From positions 62,001-126,000 of the forward strand of contig JANOQM010000056.1 in assembly GCA_031422295.1 (NCBI GenBank): a stretch of DNA of 64,000 nucleotides, read 5' to 3'. The position numbers and the translations under genes are program-made. Numbering within the stretch: the stretch's first letter is position 1; each line of letters opens with the position of its first letter. Origin of the DNA: JANOMH01 sp031422295 (lineage in GTDB: Bacteria > Pseudomonadota > Alphaproteobacteria > Rhodobacterales > Rhodobacteraceae). Shown here piece by piece: positions 18,176 through 26,099 of the stretch. The notes under the pieces are model-generated. The model ran no database searches and was not told where the DNA came from. It saw nothing but the letters and a program-made list of their open reading frames with translations.

Positions 18176-19131
18176 AACTCGGGTTTGTGTCAGACAGTCT
18201 GGGCGGGATGTCCTTTGACGCGATTCTGGATCAGGCGGTTCGACTTGGTGTGTCGGGGGTCGAGGTGAATACCGGCGGCTGGTCCACTGCGCCGCATTTC
18301 AACCTTGCGGCGATGAAGACCAGTGCGGTGGCGCGCAGAGCCTTTCTTGCGGCCTTTGCCGACCGAGGGCTGGAGGTCATTGCCCTGAATGCCAATGGCA
18401 ATCCCCTGCATCCAACGGACCCCAAGCAGGGTGAATGCCTGCGCGACACAATCCGGCTGGCGGGCGAGATGGGCATAAAAAAGGTCTGCACCATGTCCGG
18501 CCTGCCCGGTGGCCGGGCGGGCGATCTGATGCCAAACTGGGTGGTGTCGTCCTGGCCGCCCGAAACCCAAGCGATCCTGCGCTATCAATGGGAAGAAGTG
18601 CTGATCCCGTTCTGGACCGAGATCGTGGCACTGGCCAAGGCGTCGGGCGTCGAACAGATCGCACTGGAACTGCATGGTAATCAGGTCGTCTATAACGTGC
18701 CGTCCCTGCTAAAGCTGCGGGCTGCCGTTGGCCCAATGGTGGGCGCAAACCTTGATCCAAGTCATCTGTTCTGGATGGGGGCCGATCCGCTGATCGCGGC
18801 CGAGGCACTGGGGGATGCAGTCTATCACGTCCATGCCAAGGACACCTTCCTGAACGCCCCGAAACAGGCGACGACCGGCCTGCTGGAAACCGGCAGCCTG
18901 GTGGATATTCCCGGGCGCAGCTGGTCTTATATCACCCTGGGCTTTGGCCACGGCGCGGCATGGTGGCGGCAGTTCTGCTACCGGCTGAAAATGGGTGGCT
19001 ATGACGGCTGGCTGGCAATCGAGCATGAGGATGTTATGCTTAACGCACTGGAGGGGCTGGAGAAATCTGTGGCACTATTGAAAGGCGTGACGCCCGTGGC
19101 CTCGTCTGACTACGCCCCGCAAGCGATTTAG
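18172..19131 (+). CDS. TIM-barrel sugar isomerase/epimerase (xylose isomerase-like family)
   Basis: 319-residue protein of the AP-endonuclease-2-like TIM-barrel family that includes IolE, IolI and sugar phosphate epimerases. It starts KLGFVSDSLGGMSFDAI and has GVEVNTGG. Metal-site segments are IALELHGNQVVYN, GANLDPSHLFWMG and YHVHAKDTFLN, with the late WLAIEHEDVM. Glu, Asp, His and Glu ligands are present in the expected order. It is the last gene of the importer operon, overlapping the dehydrogenase by four bases. It probably isomerises or dehydrates the keto product of that enzyme, as in inositol-type pathways. Confidence 0.85.
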   Translation: MKLGFVSDSLGGMSFDAILDQAVRLGVSGVEVNTGGWSTAPHFNLAAMKTSAVARRAFLAAFADRGLEVIALNANGNPLHPTDPKQGECLRDTIRLAGEMGIKKVCTMSGLPGGRAGDLMPNWVVSSWPPETQAILRYQWEEVLIPFWTEIVALAKASGVEQIALELHGNQVVYNVPSLLKLRAAVGPMVGANLDPSHLFWMGADPLIAAEALGDAVYHVHAKDTFLNAPKQATTGLLETGSLVDIPGRSWSYITLGFGHGAAWWRQFCYRLKMGGYDGWLAIEHEDVMLNALEGLEKSVALLKGVTPVASSDYAPQAI

Positions 19132-19301
19132 GGCGGCATTTTGACCAATGTCAGGGTTTTTCCCGGCCTTAAACGCCGCTGCGGCTGATCCTTGCAGGTC
19201 AGACCGTACTGCAGGCTGACGGGGCAGGTTGCCGCCGTATCGCGCCCGGCGGCGTCTGTCGCCAATCTGGCAGCAATCCCTGCCACTCTGGCGAACCGTG
19301 C

Positions 19302-19466
19302 CACCAGGTCACCGCCATGCGGGTCGATCTGGTGTTCGGATCAAACGCGATCTGGCGCGCCTAAGCCGAGGTTTATGCCGCCGACGATAATGCGGGCAAA
19401 TTCGTCACGGACTTTGTTGCGGCTTAGGTCAAAGTGATGAACGCCGACCGGTTCGATGTCGCGTGA
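19302..19466 (+). pseudogene. katG: Remnant of catalase-peroxidase katG (extreme C-terminus)
   Basis: One frame reads VTAMRVDLVFGSNAIWRA, stop, AEVYAADDNAGKFVTDFVAA, stop, VKVMNADRFDVA, stop. This is the C-terminal tail of KatG (RVDLVFGSNS.LRA.AEVYA.DD...KFV.DFVAAW.KVMN.DRFDL) with two in-frame stops where Leu/Val and Trp are expected. Nothing earlier in the gene is recognisable, and the flanks 19132-19301 and 19467-19674 hold no gene that I can see. The rest of katG has been lost. Confidence 0.75.
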
Positions 19467-19674
19467 TTTTGACAAAGCCCTTTCTGAAAGTTTCGGAAGG
19501 CAAAGCAAAGCAGCCTTGTCACACCTTCCTTGGTCGCGAATAAGCACCTGACTGATCGTTCGTGCAGGGGTATCGGCACGATTGTCGCAGCCCCGCCAAA
19601 GCGATGGTCAAAGCCGTAGCGATGCGTCACACTCTGATTGGTTAAGTCGACAAAACGCATGGGGGATCGAAATC

Positions 19675-19968
19675 ATGTGCAGGATATATGCGACACAGGA
19701 CCCGGCCCGCTACGAGCTTGTCACCCGGCGGCTGCGGCTGAACGGGCAAAGCACCTCGGTCCGGCTGGAGCGCACGTTTTGGCAAATTCTGGATGATATT
19801 GCCGGGCAAGAGGGGCTGTCGACCCCGGCGTTCATATCAAAACTGCATTCTGAAGTGCTGGAATTGCATGGTGAACCAGCTAATTTCAGCTCTGTCCTGC
19901 GCTGTACGGCACTGGTTTACATCGAAACGACCTTTATTGCGCCGACAACGCTGATGGCGGCTGAATGA
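19675..19968 (+). CDS. Ribbon-helix-helix domain protein (RHH_4 type)
   Basis: 97-residue protein with the conserved start MCRIYATQDPARYELVTR. Then come STSVRLERTFWQILDDIA and EGLSTPAFISKLHSEVLE, the strand and two helices of a ribbon-helix-helix fold, presumably binding DNA as a dimer. The ATG at 19675 begins the conserved part; the longer reading from 19582 is not supported. A 20-bp perfect palindrome starts 9 bases after its stop, before the glyoxalase-like gene. It may be a local repressor, but related proteins are scattered widely in Rhodobacteraceae, so the link is inference. Confidence 0.75.
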   Translation: MCRIYATQDPARYELVTRRLRLNGQSTSVRLERTFWQILDDIAGQEGLSTPAFISKLHSEVLELHGEPANFSSVLRCTALVYIETTFIAPTTLMAAE

Positions 19969-19977
19969 TCTTGGTCC

Positions 19978-19997
19978 GGTAGTAACCGGTTACTACC
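19978..19997. promoter_or_regulatory. 20-bp perfect palindrome, operator candidate
   Basis: GGTAGTAACCGGTTACTACC is its own reverse complement over all 20 bases. It lies between the RHH gene stop and the TTG start of the glyoxalase-like gene, 55 bases upstream of the latter, a typical operator position. Confidence 0.6.
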
Positions 19998-20052
19998 CAG
20001 CCCCCCGCACATCCCGGCACAGTTGTGGCCAGAGGATGCCAGGGGGGACGAT

Positions 20053-20448
20053 TTGGCCAAGGCGATACACTCAATGATTCGCGTGCTGGATGAGGCGCGC
20101 TCTGTAACGTTTTATGACACGGCTTTTGGCCTGACCGTGGCAGAGCGGCTTGATTTCGACAGCTTCACCCTAATCTACCTCGCCAACCCGGACTCTGGGT
20201 TCGAGGTGGAATTGACGGTCAACAAAGGCCGGACCGAAGCTTATGCTTTGGGCGATGGCTACGGTCATCTGGCGTTCAGCGTGGATGACGTGGACGCCGC
20301 CCATGCGCGGCTGACGGCTGCTGGGCTGGCCCCGCGCAAGCTGGTGGATTTCGCGCCCGCCGGGACCGTCATCGCCCGGTTCTTTTTCATCGCAGACCCC
20401 GATGGATATCAGATCGAGGTTTTGCAGCGCGGTGGTCGCTATCAGTAA
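20053..20448 (+). CDS. Glyoxalase I-like VOC metalloprotein (TTG start)
   Basis: 131-residue vicinal-oxygen-chelate protein close to lactoylglutathione lyase. Candidate metal ligands are in family order: His in KAIHSMIRVLD, Glu in FEVELT, His in GYGHLAFSVDD and Glu in YQIEVLQ. Relatives start MAKAIH.MIRVLD, which matches reading the TTG at 20053 as Met, with AGGGGGG seven bases upstream; an ATG at 20074 would remove the first metal ligand. It may detoxify methylglyoxal, which fits the neighbouring acetone/acetol-type oxidation genes. A small stem-loop follows, then the Tat-exported dehydrogenase genes. Confidence 0.85.
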   Translation: MAKAIHSMIRVLDEARSVTFYDTAFGLTVAERLDFDSFTLIYLANPDSGFEVELTVNKGRTEAYALGDGYGHLAFSVDDVDAAHARLTAAGLAPRKLVDFAPAGTVIARFFFIADPDGYQIEVLQRGGRYQ

Positions 20449-20453
20449 AATAA

Positions 20454-20469
20454 CGGGTTTTCTAACCCG
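20454..20469 (+). terminator. Short stem-loop after the glyoxalase-like gene
   Basis: CGGGTT, 4-base loop, AACCCG, 5 bases after the stop and 36 before the next start. There is no real T-run, so it is at best a weak attenuator. Confidence 0.4.
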
Positions 20470-20505
20470 GCTTTCCAACACCATCAACTCAGGGGAGGAG
20501 ACCTG

Positions 20506-21030
20506 ATGACACTTCAAACATCCAAGGCAGGGCTGACCAGACGGCAGCTTTTGTCCAGCGCCGTCGCGGCAGGGGCCACATTCGTTGTTGGCGCGGGCTT
20601 TGTCGCAGCACCCGATGCGGCATGGGCCACCGAAACCGTGGCGCTGACGCCTGAAACCATGGCGACCCTGATCCAGATGGCGCGCGACATCTATCCGCAT
20701 GACCGGATCGGTGATGAATATTATGTGGTGGCCGTCAAAGGCTATGACACCGCCGAGGCCGCCCCGGGGATCGAGGAGGGTATCGCGGCATTGAACGCTG
20801 CCGCCATGACCGCAGGCTATGCCAGCTATCTGGGCGCGGGTTGGGAAAAGGATCGTGTGGCCCTGTTGCGCGGCATCGAAACCACGCCGTTCTTTCAGCA
20901 GATCAGGGGTGGTCTGGTGACCGGCCTGTATAACCAAAAGGCGGTCTGGCCGCTGTTTGGGTACGAAGGCGAAAGTTTCAGTCAAGGCGGGTATCTGACC
21001 CGTGGCTTTGACGACATCAACTGGCTGTAA
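20506..21030 (+). CDS. Tat-exported small subunit of a GMC dehydrogenase (gluconate dehydrogenase subunit 3-like)
   Basis: 174-residue protein with a twin-arginine signal (TRRQLLSSAVAAGATFVVGAG) and a cleavage region near residue 40. The mature part has ETMATLIQMARDIYPHDRIGDEYY and ends with QGGYLTRGFDDINWL, similar to the small subunit 3 of membrane-bound gluconate/sorbitol dehydrogenases. In such complexes the small subunit carries the FAD subunit across the membrane on its Tat signal. GGGGAGGAG precedes the ATG. It ends 15 bases before the GMC oxidoreductase, its evident partner. Confidence 0.8.
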   Translation: MTLQTSKAGLTRRQLLSSAVAAGATFVVGAGFVAAPDAAWATETVALTPETMATLIQMARDIYPHDRIGDEYYVVAVKGYDTAEAAPGIEEGIAALNAAAMTAGYASYLGAGWEKDRVALLRGIETTPFFQQIRGGLVTGLYNQKAVWPLFGYEGESFSQGGYLTRGFDDINWL

Positions 21031-21045
21031 CGGAGGGACATCGAC

Positions 21046-22617
21046 ATGGCTGCACCATTTGCACTGAACGACAACAGCGTCGTTGTCATTATCGGCACCG
21101 GGGCTGGCGGCGGAACGCTGGCCAATGAACTGGCCCAGAAGGGCATCAGCGTTGTGGCGCTGGAGGCGGGCGGGCGGTATCTGCCGCAGGATTACGTCAA
21201 TGACGAATGGGAATCATTTGGCCAGCTGGCTTGGCTGGACAAACGCACGACCAGCGGCGATTGGCGCGTGGCAAACGACTTTTCCGGCCTGCCCGCATGG
21301 ATCGTCAAGGCTGTCGGCGGCACCACGACCCATTGGGCCGGCGCATCGCTGCGCTTTCAGGACCATGAATGGAAGGCGCTGACCAATTATGGCGCGGTCG
21401 AGGGCGCAAACCTGCTCGACTGGCCAATTGATGGCGCGGAAATGGCGCAATGGTACGATAAAGCCGAAGAAAAGATGGGCGTCACCCAGACCGGCGACCG
21501 GCCCGCGCTGCCCGGCAACAACAACTATCAGGTGTTGGCCAAAGGGGCAGCCGCATTAGGCTATCAAACGGTCCATACTGGCAAGATGGCGATCCAGACC
21601 CGCGAGGATGGCTATCGCACCCCCTGCCAGCAGACCGGGTTTTGCTTTCAGGGCTGCAAATGGGGCTCTAAATGGTCCACCGCCTATACCGAGATCCCCG
21701 ATGGCGAGGCGACCGGCAATCTGGAAGTCCGCGAGCGGGCGCATGTCGCCAAGATCGAACATGATGAGACCGGCAAGGTTACCGGTGTCACCTATTTCGA
21801 TGCCGATGGCGTCTCACAGTTTCAGGCGGCCCGGATTGTCTGCGTCGCAGGCAACACCATCGAAAGCCCGCGTTTGCTGCTGAACTCGGCCTCTGAAATG
21901 TTCCCGGCCGGTCTCGCCAATTCGTCAGACCAAGTGGGTCGCAACTATATGCGGCACGTCACCGGGTCGGTCTATGGCGTGTTCGACAAGCCGGTCAAAA
22001 TGTGGCGCGGCACCACCATGGCGGGGATCGTGCAGGACGAAGCGCGGCTTGATCCGTCGCGCGGGTTTGTCGGCGGTTACGAGTTGGAAACCCTGTCGCT
22101 GGGCTTGCCGTTCATGGCGGCTTTCCTTGATCCGGGAAGCTGGGGGCGTGAGTTTACATCGGCCTTGGACAGCTATGAAAACATGGCGGGCATGTGGATT
22201 GTCGGTGAAGATATGCCGCAGGCCAGCAACCGCGTGACAGTGAATGCAGATATCCCGGACCAGTTCGGCCTACCCTCGCCCAACGTGCATTTCAGCGATC
22301 ACCCCAATGACGTGGCGATGCGCAATCACGCCTATGCCCAAGGTATCGCGATCTATGACGCCGTGGGGGCGGTGCGCAGTTTCCCGACCCCGCCCTATCC
22401 GTCGACCCATAATCTGGGGACCAACCGGATGTCGGCCAATGCGGCGGACGGGGTGTGCAACGGCAATGGGCAGACCCATGATATTGCCAACCTGTTCATC
22501 TCGGACGGGTCGCAGTTCACCACCGGGGCGGCTGAAAACCCGACGCTGACGATTGTGGCGCTGGCCATCCGTCAGGCCGATTTCATTGCCGCACAGATGA
22601 GCGCCGGGACGATCTGA
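21046..22617 (+). CDS. GMC-family FAD-dependent alcohol/sugar dehydrogenase
   Basis: 523-residue flavoprotein. The FAD loop VIIGTGAGGGTLANELAQKG is at about residues 11-30, then LEAGGRY, then GGTTTHWAGASLRF and a Cys-rich CQQTGFCFQGCKWG. The C-terminal active-site region has STHNLGTNRMS (His) and AENPTLTIVALA (Asn). It lacks its own signal peptide and probably leaves the cell with the Tat-bearing subunit encoded just upstream, to oxidise a hydroxylated compound on the periplasmic side. No cytochrome subunit gene follows, so its electron acceptor is not clear. Acetol or 2-propanol-type alcohols are possible substrates from context only. Confidence 0.9.
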   Translation: MAAPFALNDNSVVVIIGTGAGGGTLANELAQKGISVVALEAGGRYLPQDYVNDEWESFGQLAWLDKRTTSGDWRVANDFSGLPAWIVKAVGGTTTHWAGASLRFQDHEWKALTNYGAVEGANLLDWPIDGAEMAQWYDKAEEKMGVTQTGDRPALPGNNNYQVLAKGAAALGYQTVHTGKMAIQTREDGYRTPCQQTGFCFQGCKWGSKWSTAYTEIPDGEATGNLEVRERAHVAKIEHDETGKVTGVTYFDADGVSQFQAARIVCVAGNTIESPRLLLNSASEMFPAGLANSSDQVGRNYMRHVTGSVYGVFDKPVKMWRGTTMAGIVQDEARLDPSRGFVGGYELETLSLGLPFMAAFLDPGSWGREFTSALDSYENMAGMWIVGEDMPQASNRVTVNADIPDQFGLPSPNVHFSDHPNDVAMRNHAYAQGIAIYDAVGAVRSFPTPPYPSTHNLGTNRMSANAADGVCNGNGQTHDIANLFISDGSQFTTGAAENPTLTIVALAIRQADFIAAQMSAGTI

Positions 22618-22636
22618 ACCTTGTCGAAAAAACGAA

Positions 22637-22664
22637 AAACGGCGCTCCTTGCGGGGCGCCGTTT
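22637..22664 (+). terminator. Stem-loop terminator after the GMC gene
   Basis: AAACGGCGC pairs with GCGCCGTTT (9 bp, 10-base loop), 20 bases after the GMC stop. The A-rich left flank and the TTT on the right suit a bidirectional-type terminator. Confidence 0.65.
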
Positions 22665-22821
22665 GGCACGTTTGATCTGGCGTTAGTGGCCGGGGCATTG
22701 GTCAGGTGACGTTGGCCGCAAAACACATTCATCGTCATGCGGATATCAAGGCAAGGTCGATGCAGCTGCGCAGAACGGCGAGATTCGGCGCGGACTTGGT
22801 GATATGTTGCGTCGTGATTGA

Positions 22822-25212
22822 ATGCCGCACACACAGGATCCCGCCGCCATGACCCCGCTCAAGACCATCGAACAGCGCCTGCTGTGGCTGTCGCACTGGA
22901 TGATCCACCACGCCAACCACATCCGGCCCAAGGTGGACGGGATCAAAGTTGGCGGGCATCAGGCGTCATCCGCCTCGATGGTGTCGATCATGACGGCGCT
23001 GTATTTCTCGGCCCTGCGCCCTGAAGACCGGGTCGCGGTGAAACCCCATGCGGCCCCGGTGTTTCACGCCATTCAGTATCTGATGGGCAACCTTGACCGC
23101 GAGAGGATGGAGAATTTTCGCGGGCAGGGCGGCGTGCAGTCCTATCCCAGCCGCACCAAGGATGTCGACGATGTGGATTTCTCGACCGGATCGGTGGGGC
23201 TTGGGGTGGCGATCACCGCTTTCGCCTCGATCGTGCAGGATTTCATCGCCGCCAAAGACTGGGGGCAGGGCCTGCCGCTGGGCCGCATGGTCGCACTGGT
23301 GGGCGACGCCGAACTGGACGAGGGCAATGTCTATGAGGCGTTGCAGGAGGGGTGGAAGAACGATCTGCGCAATTGCTGGTGGATCATCGACTATAACCGC
23401 CAGTCGCTGGACGGGATCGTGCGCGAGGGGCTGTTCCGCCGGATCGAGGCGATATTCGAGGCGTTCGGCTGGGATGTGGTGCGGGTCAAATACGGGGCAT
23501 TGCAACGCGCGGCCTTTGCCGAACGGGGGGGCGGCGCTTTGCGCGACTGGATTGATGCCTGCCCGAACCAGACCTATGCGGCACTGACATTCATGGGCGG
23601 TGCGATCTGGCGCAAGCGGCTGCTGGAGGATCTGGGTGATCAGGGCGCGGTGACCCGTCTGATCGAGGCCCGCGATGACGAGGCCCTTGCCGCGCTGATG
23701 GAGAACCTTGGCGGCAATTGCGTGGCGACTATGGCCGGGGCCTTTGCCGCCGTGGACCATGACCGCCCGGTCTGCTTTCTGGCCTATACGATCAAGGGTT
23801 GGGGCACCCCCATCGCGGGCCACAAGGATAACCACGGCGGGCTGATGACCAAGGCCCAGATGGAGGGCTGGCAGCGCCACATGGGCGTGCCGCCGGGGCA
23901 GGAATGGGACAGGTTCGCCACGGTAAACGACCCCGGCGCATTGCAGGGGTTTCTTGATACCGTGCCGTTCTTTGCCACAGGCCGTCGCCGGTTTGACGAC
24001 GCCCGCCTGCAGGTGCCGTCGATTGTCCTGTCAACGGATCGCCAAATCTCTACCCAGACGGCATTTGGCAAGATCCTCGATGATCTGGCCAAAGGCGACA
24101 GCGCGCTGGCAGCCCGGATCGTCACCACCTCGCCCGATGTGACCGGAACCACCAGCCTTGGCCCATGGGTCAACCGGCGCAAGCTGTTTGCCCGCAGCGC
24201 CCGGGCCGATGCGTTCATCGAACACCGTATTCCGTCCACCGCGAAATGGGACTTCGCGCCCAATGGCCAGCATATCGAACTGGGCATTGCCGAGATGAAC
24301 CTGTTTTTGCTGCTGGGAGCGGCGGGGCTGTCGCATGCGTTGTTCTGCAAGCGGCTGATCCCGATCGGCACGGTCTATGATCCGTTCATCTGCCGTGGCC
24401 TCGATGCGCTGAACTATGCCTGCTATCAGGACGCGCGGTTCATCATCGTCGGCACGCCTTCGGGCGTGACTTTGGCCCCCGAGGGTGGCGCGCATCAATC
24501 CATCGGCACCCCGCTGATCGGCATGGCGCAGGACGGGCTCGCTGCATTTGAACCGGCCTTTGCCGATGAACTGGCGGTGATCATGGAATGGGCTTTCGGC
24601 TATTTGCAGCGCGACGGCGACGGGCCGCAGGACGAACGCACCTGGCTGCGCGATCAGACCGGTGGCTCAGTCTATCTGCGGCTGTCGTCGAACCCGCTGG
24701 ACCAACCCGGCAAGCGGCATGACGATGCGTTCCGGCAGGGGGCCATCGACGGGGCCTATTGGCTGCGCCCGCCGGGGCCGAATTGCGATGTGGTGATTGC
24801 CTATCAGGGCGCGGTGGGCCCCGAGGCGATCAGGGCCGCAGGCATCATCGGCGAAAGCAGGCGCGATGTGGGCGTACTGGCCGTCACCTCGGCGGACCGG
24901 CTGAATGCGGGCTGGACGGCGGCGCTGCGGGCGCGGGCGCGGGGCAATGTTGCCGCTGTGTCACAGGTCGAGCGGCTGTTCGCCGACCTGCCGCCGCATT
25001 GCACGCTGGTCACGGTGATCGACGGCCACCCCGCGACCTTGGCCTGGCTTGGGGCGGTGCGGGGCCATCGCACCGTGCCGCTGGGGGTTGAGCATTTCGG
25101 CCAGACTGGCACCATCGGCGATCTGTACCGCCATTTTGGCATCGACGCCGCCAGTATTGCGGGCCGGGTCGCAGGGTTGACGCCGGGGCCGCGCATCTTG
25201 AAGCACCCATGA
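22822..25212 (+). CDS. Thiamine-diphosphate enzyme, AceE/transketolase-like
   Basis: 796-residue ThDP enzyme in one chain. The N-terminal half has GGHQASSASMVSIMTALYF and KPHAAPVFHAIQYLMG, then the ThDP/Mg motif near residue 161 (VGDAELDEGNVYEAL, then WWIIDYNRQSLDG). The pyrimidine domain has HIELGIAEMNLF near residue 490 with the catalytic Glu. These match homodimeric pyruvate dehydrogenase E1 (AceE) better than short transketolases (about 660 residues). No E2 or lipoyl gene is adjacent, so the acceptor is unknown; a two-carbon transfer or 2-oxoacid decarboxylation role is possible. It starts about 200 bases after the GMC gene and may belong to the same catabolic block. An alternative ATG is at 22849. 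Confidence 0.8.
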   Translation: MPHTQDPAAMTPLKTIEQRLLWLSHWMIHHANHIRPKVDGIKVGGHQASSASMVSIMTALYFSALRPEDRVAVKPHAAPVFHAIQYLMGNLDRERMENFRGQGGVQSYPSRTKDVDDVDFSTGSVGLGVAITAFASIVQDFIAAKDWGQGLPLGRMVALVGDAELDEGNVYEALQEGWKNDLRNCWWIIDYNRQSLDGIVREGLFRRIEAIFEAFGWDVVRVKYGALQRAAFAERGGGALRDWIDACPNQTYAALTFMGGAIWRKRLLEDLGDQGAVTRLIEARDDEALAALMENLGGNCVATMAGAFAAVDHDRPVCFLAYTIKGWGTPIAGHKDNHGGLMTKAQMEGWQRHMGVPPGQEWDRFATVNDPGALQGFLDTVPFFATGRRRFDDARLQVPSIVLSTDRQISTQTAFGKILDDLAKGDSALAARIVTTSPDVTGTTSLGPWVNRRKLFARSARADAFIEHRIPSTAKWDFAPNGQHIELGIAEMNLFLLLGAAGLSHALFCKRLIPIGTVYDPFICRGLDALNYACYQDARFIIVGTPSGVTLAPEGGAHQSIGTPLIGMAQDGLAAFEPAFADELAVIMEWAFGYLQRDGDGPQDERTWLRDQTGGSVYLRLSSNPLDQPGKRHDDAFRQGAIDGAYWLRPPGPNCDVVIAYQGAVGPEAIRAAGIIGESRRDVGVLAVTSADRLNAGWTAALRARARGNVAAVSQVERLFADLPPHCTLVTVIDGHPATLAWLGAVRGHRTVPLGVEHFGQTGTIGDLYRHFGIDAASIAGRVAGLTPGPRILKHP

Positions 25213-25325
25213 CCCATAGCGCCGTTGAAGCGGACAGTCCGGTTTGAAAATCACGATGGTCATGGATTCCGAAAGATAACAGTACCGGTGGGAACGAAGT
25301 TGGCCTGCTGTGGAGGGGGCAAAGC

Positions 25326-25415
25326 CTAGGCCGCCATGCCACAGGCTGCGTCGAAAAATGCCATCCGGCGGGCCTCGTCCAGAACCCGGATCATGTTGTG
25401 AATAGCTTTGGCCAG
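25326..25415 (-). pseudogene. N-terminal fragment of a glyoxalase-like VOC gene
   Basis: The minus strand reads LAKAIHNMIRVLDEARRMAF, then FDAACGMAA and a stop. This aligns without gaps to the first 28 residues of the VOC protein encoded at 20053 (LAKAIHSMIRVLDEARSVTF, then YDTAFGL). The rest of the gene is absent. It lies in the 277-base gap between the convergent ThDP gene and the DUF1097 gene; nothing else was recognised there. Confidence 0.75.
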
Positions 25416-25489
25416 CACGGCACCGCGACGTCACACGTTTGGGCAAGGCCGTATCCTGCCCTGCCCTGTTGGTGAGTTTTTGTGGGCAA

Positions 25490-25999
25490 TCAGGCCGGAG
25501 CTTTGCTGCCCCCCTTGATAATCCCGGCAAGCTTTTCGGACACAATGCCAAACAAACCACCAATGACCAGCGACAGGCTGACGCAGATCAGCGGGTTGGC
25601 CAGATTGACCTCGGTCAGGGATGCGCCGGACAACAGCCCGTATCCGGCAGTCGAGGCATAGCCATAGACCGTGGCCGGGATCACGCTGAGCGCAGGTATC
25701 TTGGCCCCCAACACCAGAATTGCCGCTGTCACGCCGACCACGAGCGACGGCCAGATAACGCCTGGCAGCCCCAGGTTGACTTGGGTGATCAGCAACAGCG
25801 CTACGAACGCCATGATGACCCCCCACAGATTGGCCGCAATGGATTTTGTCAGGCCCTCTGTGCCGCCGCCGCAATGGTAAAAGCTGGCCCAGCCGATAAA
25901 GCCGATCCAGATTTGCAGCGTGCCGATTGTCAGAAACAAGTAGGTTGCCACGGCCCCAAGCAAGCCAATAGAAACCGCCAAAGCGGTGATGATATCCAT
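25490..25999 (-). CDS. DUF1097-type membrane protein
   Basis: 169-residue membrane protein with about five or six hydrophobic segments (AVSIGLLGAVATYLFLTIG, WGVIMAFVALLLITQV, VWP..VVGVTAAILVLG-like, LSLVIGGLFGIVSEKLAG). An early GWASFYHCGGGTEGLTKSI segment is typical of the DUF1097 family of unknown function. The ATG at 25999 follows GGGAGAGAC. It is the last gene of the co-directional monooxygenase run, 100 bases after the BLUF gene. A role in substrate passage is possible but unproven. Confidence 0.75.
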   Translation of the reverse strand: MDIITALAVSIGLLGAVATYLFLTIGTLQIWIGFIGWASFYHCGGGTEGLTKSIAANLWGVIMAFVALLLITQVNLGLPGVIWPSLVVGVTAAILVLGAKIPALSVIPATVYGYASTAGYGLLSGASLTEVNLANPLICVSLSLVIGGLFGIVSEKLAGIIKGGSKAPA

Positions 26000-26099
26000 A
26001 GTCTCTCCCTCCCATGCCAATTTCTGGCTGTTGTCGTTCCCGTTGCCCGGATGTGGCTAAGTTCATCCGGGGTCGTCTTACGTATCTGATTTCAAACGG

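Noticed and set aside
22966..23880. Minus-strand open frame of 304 residues
   Set aside because: Antisense to the ThDP enzyme; no family pattern.
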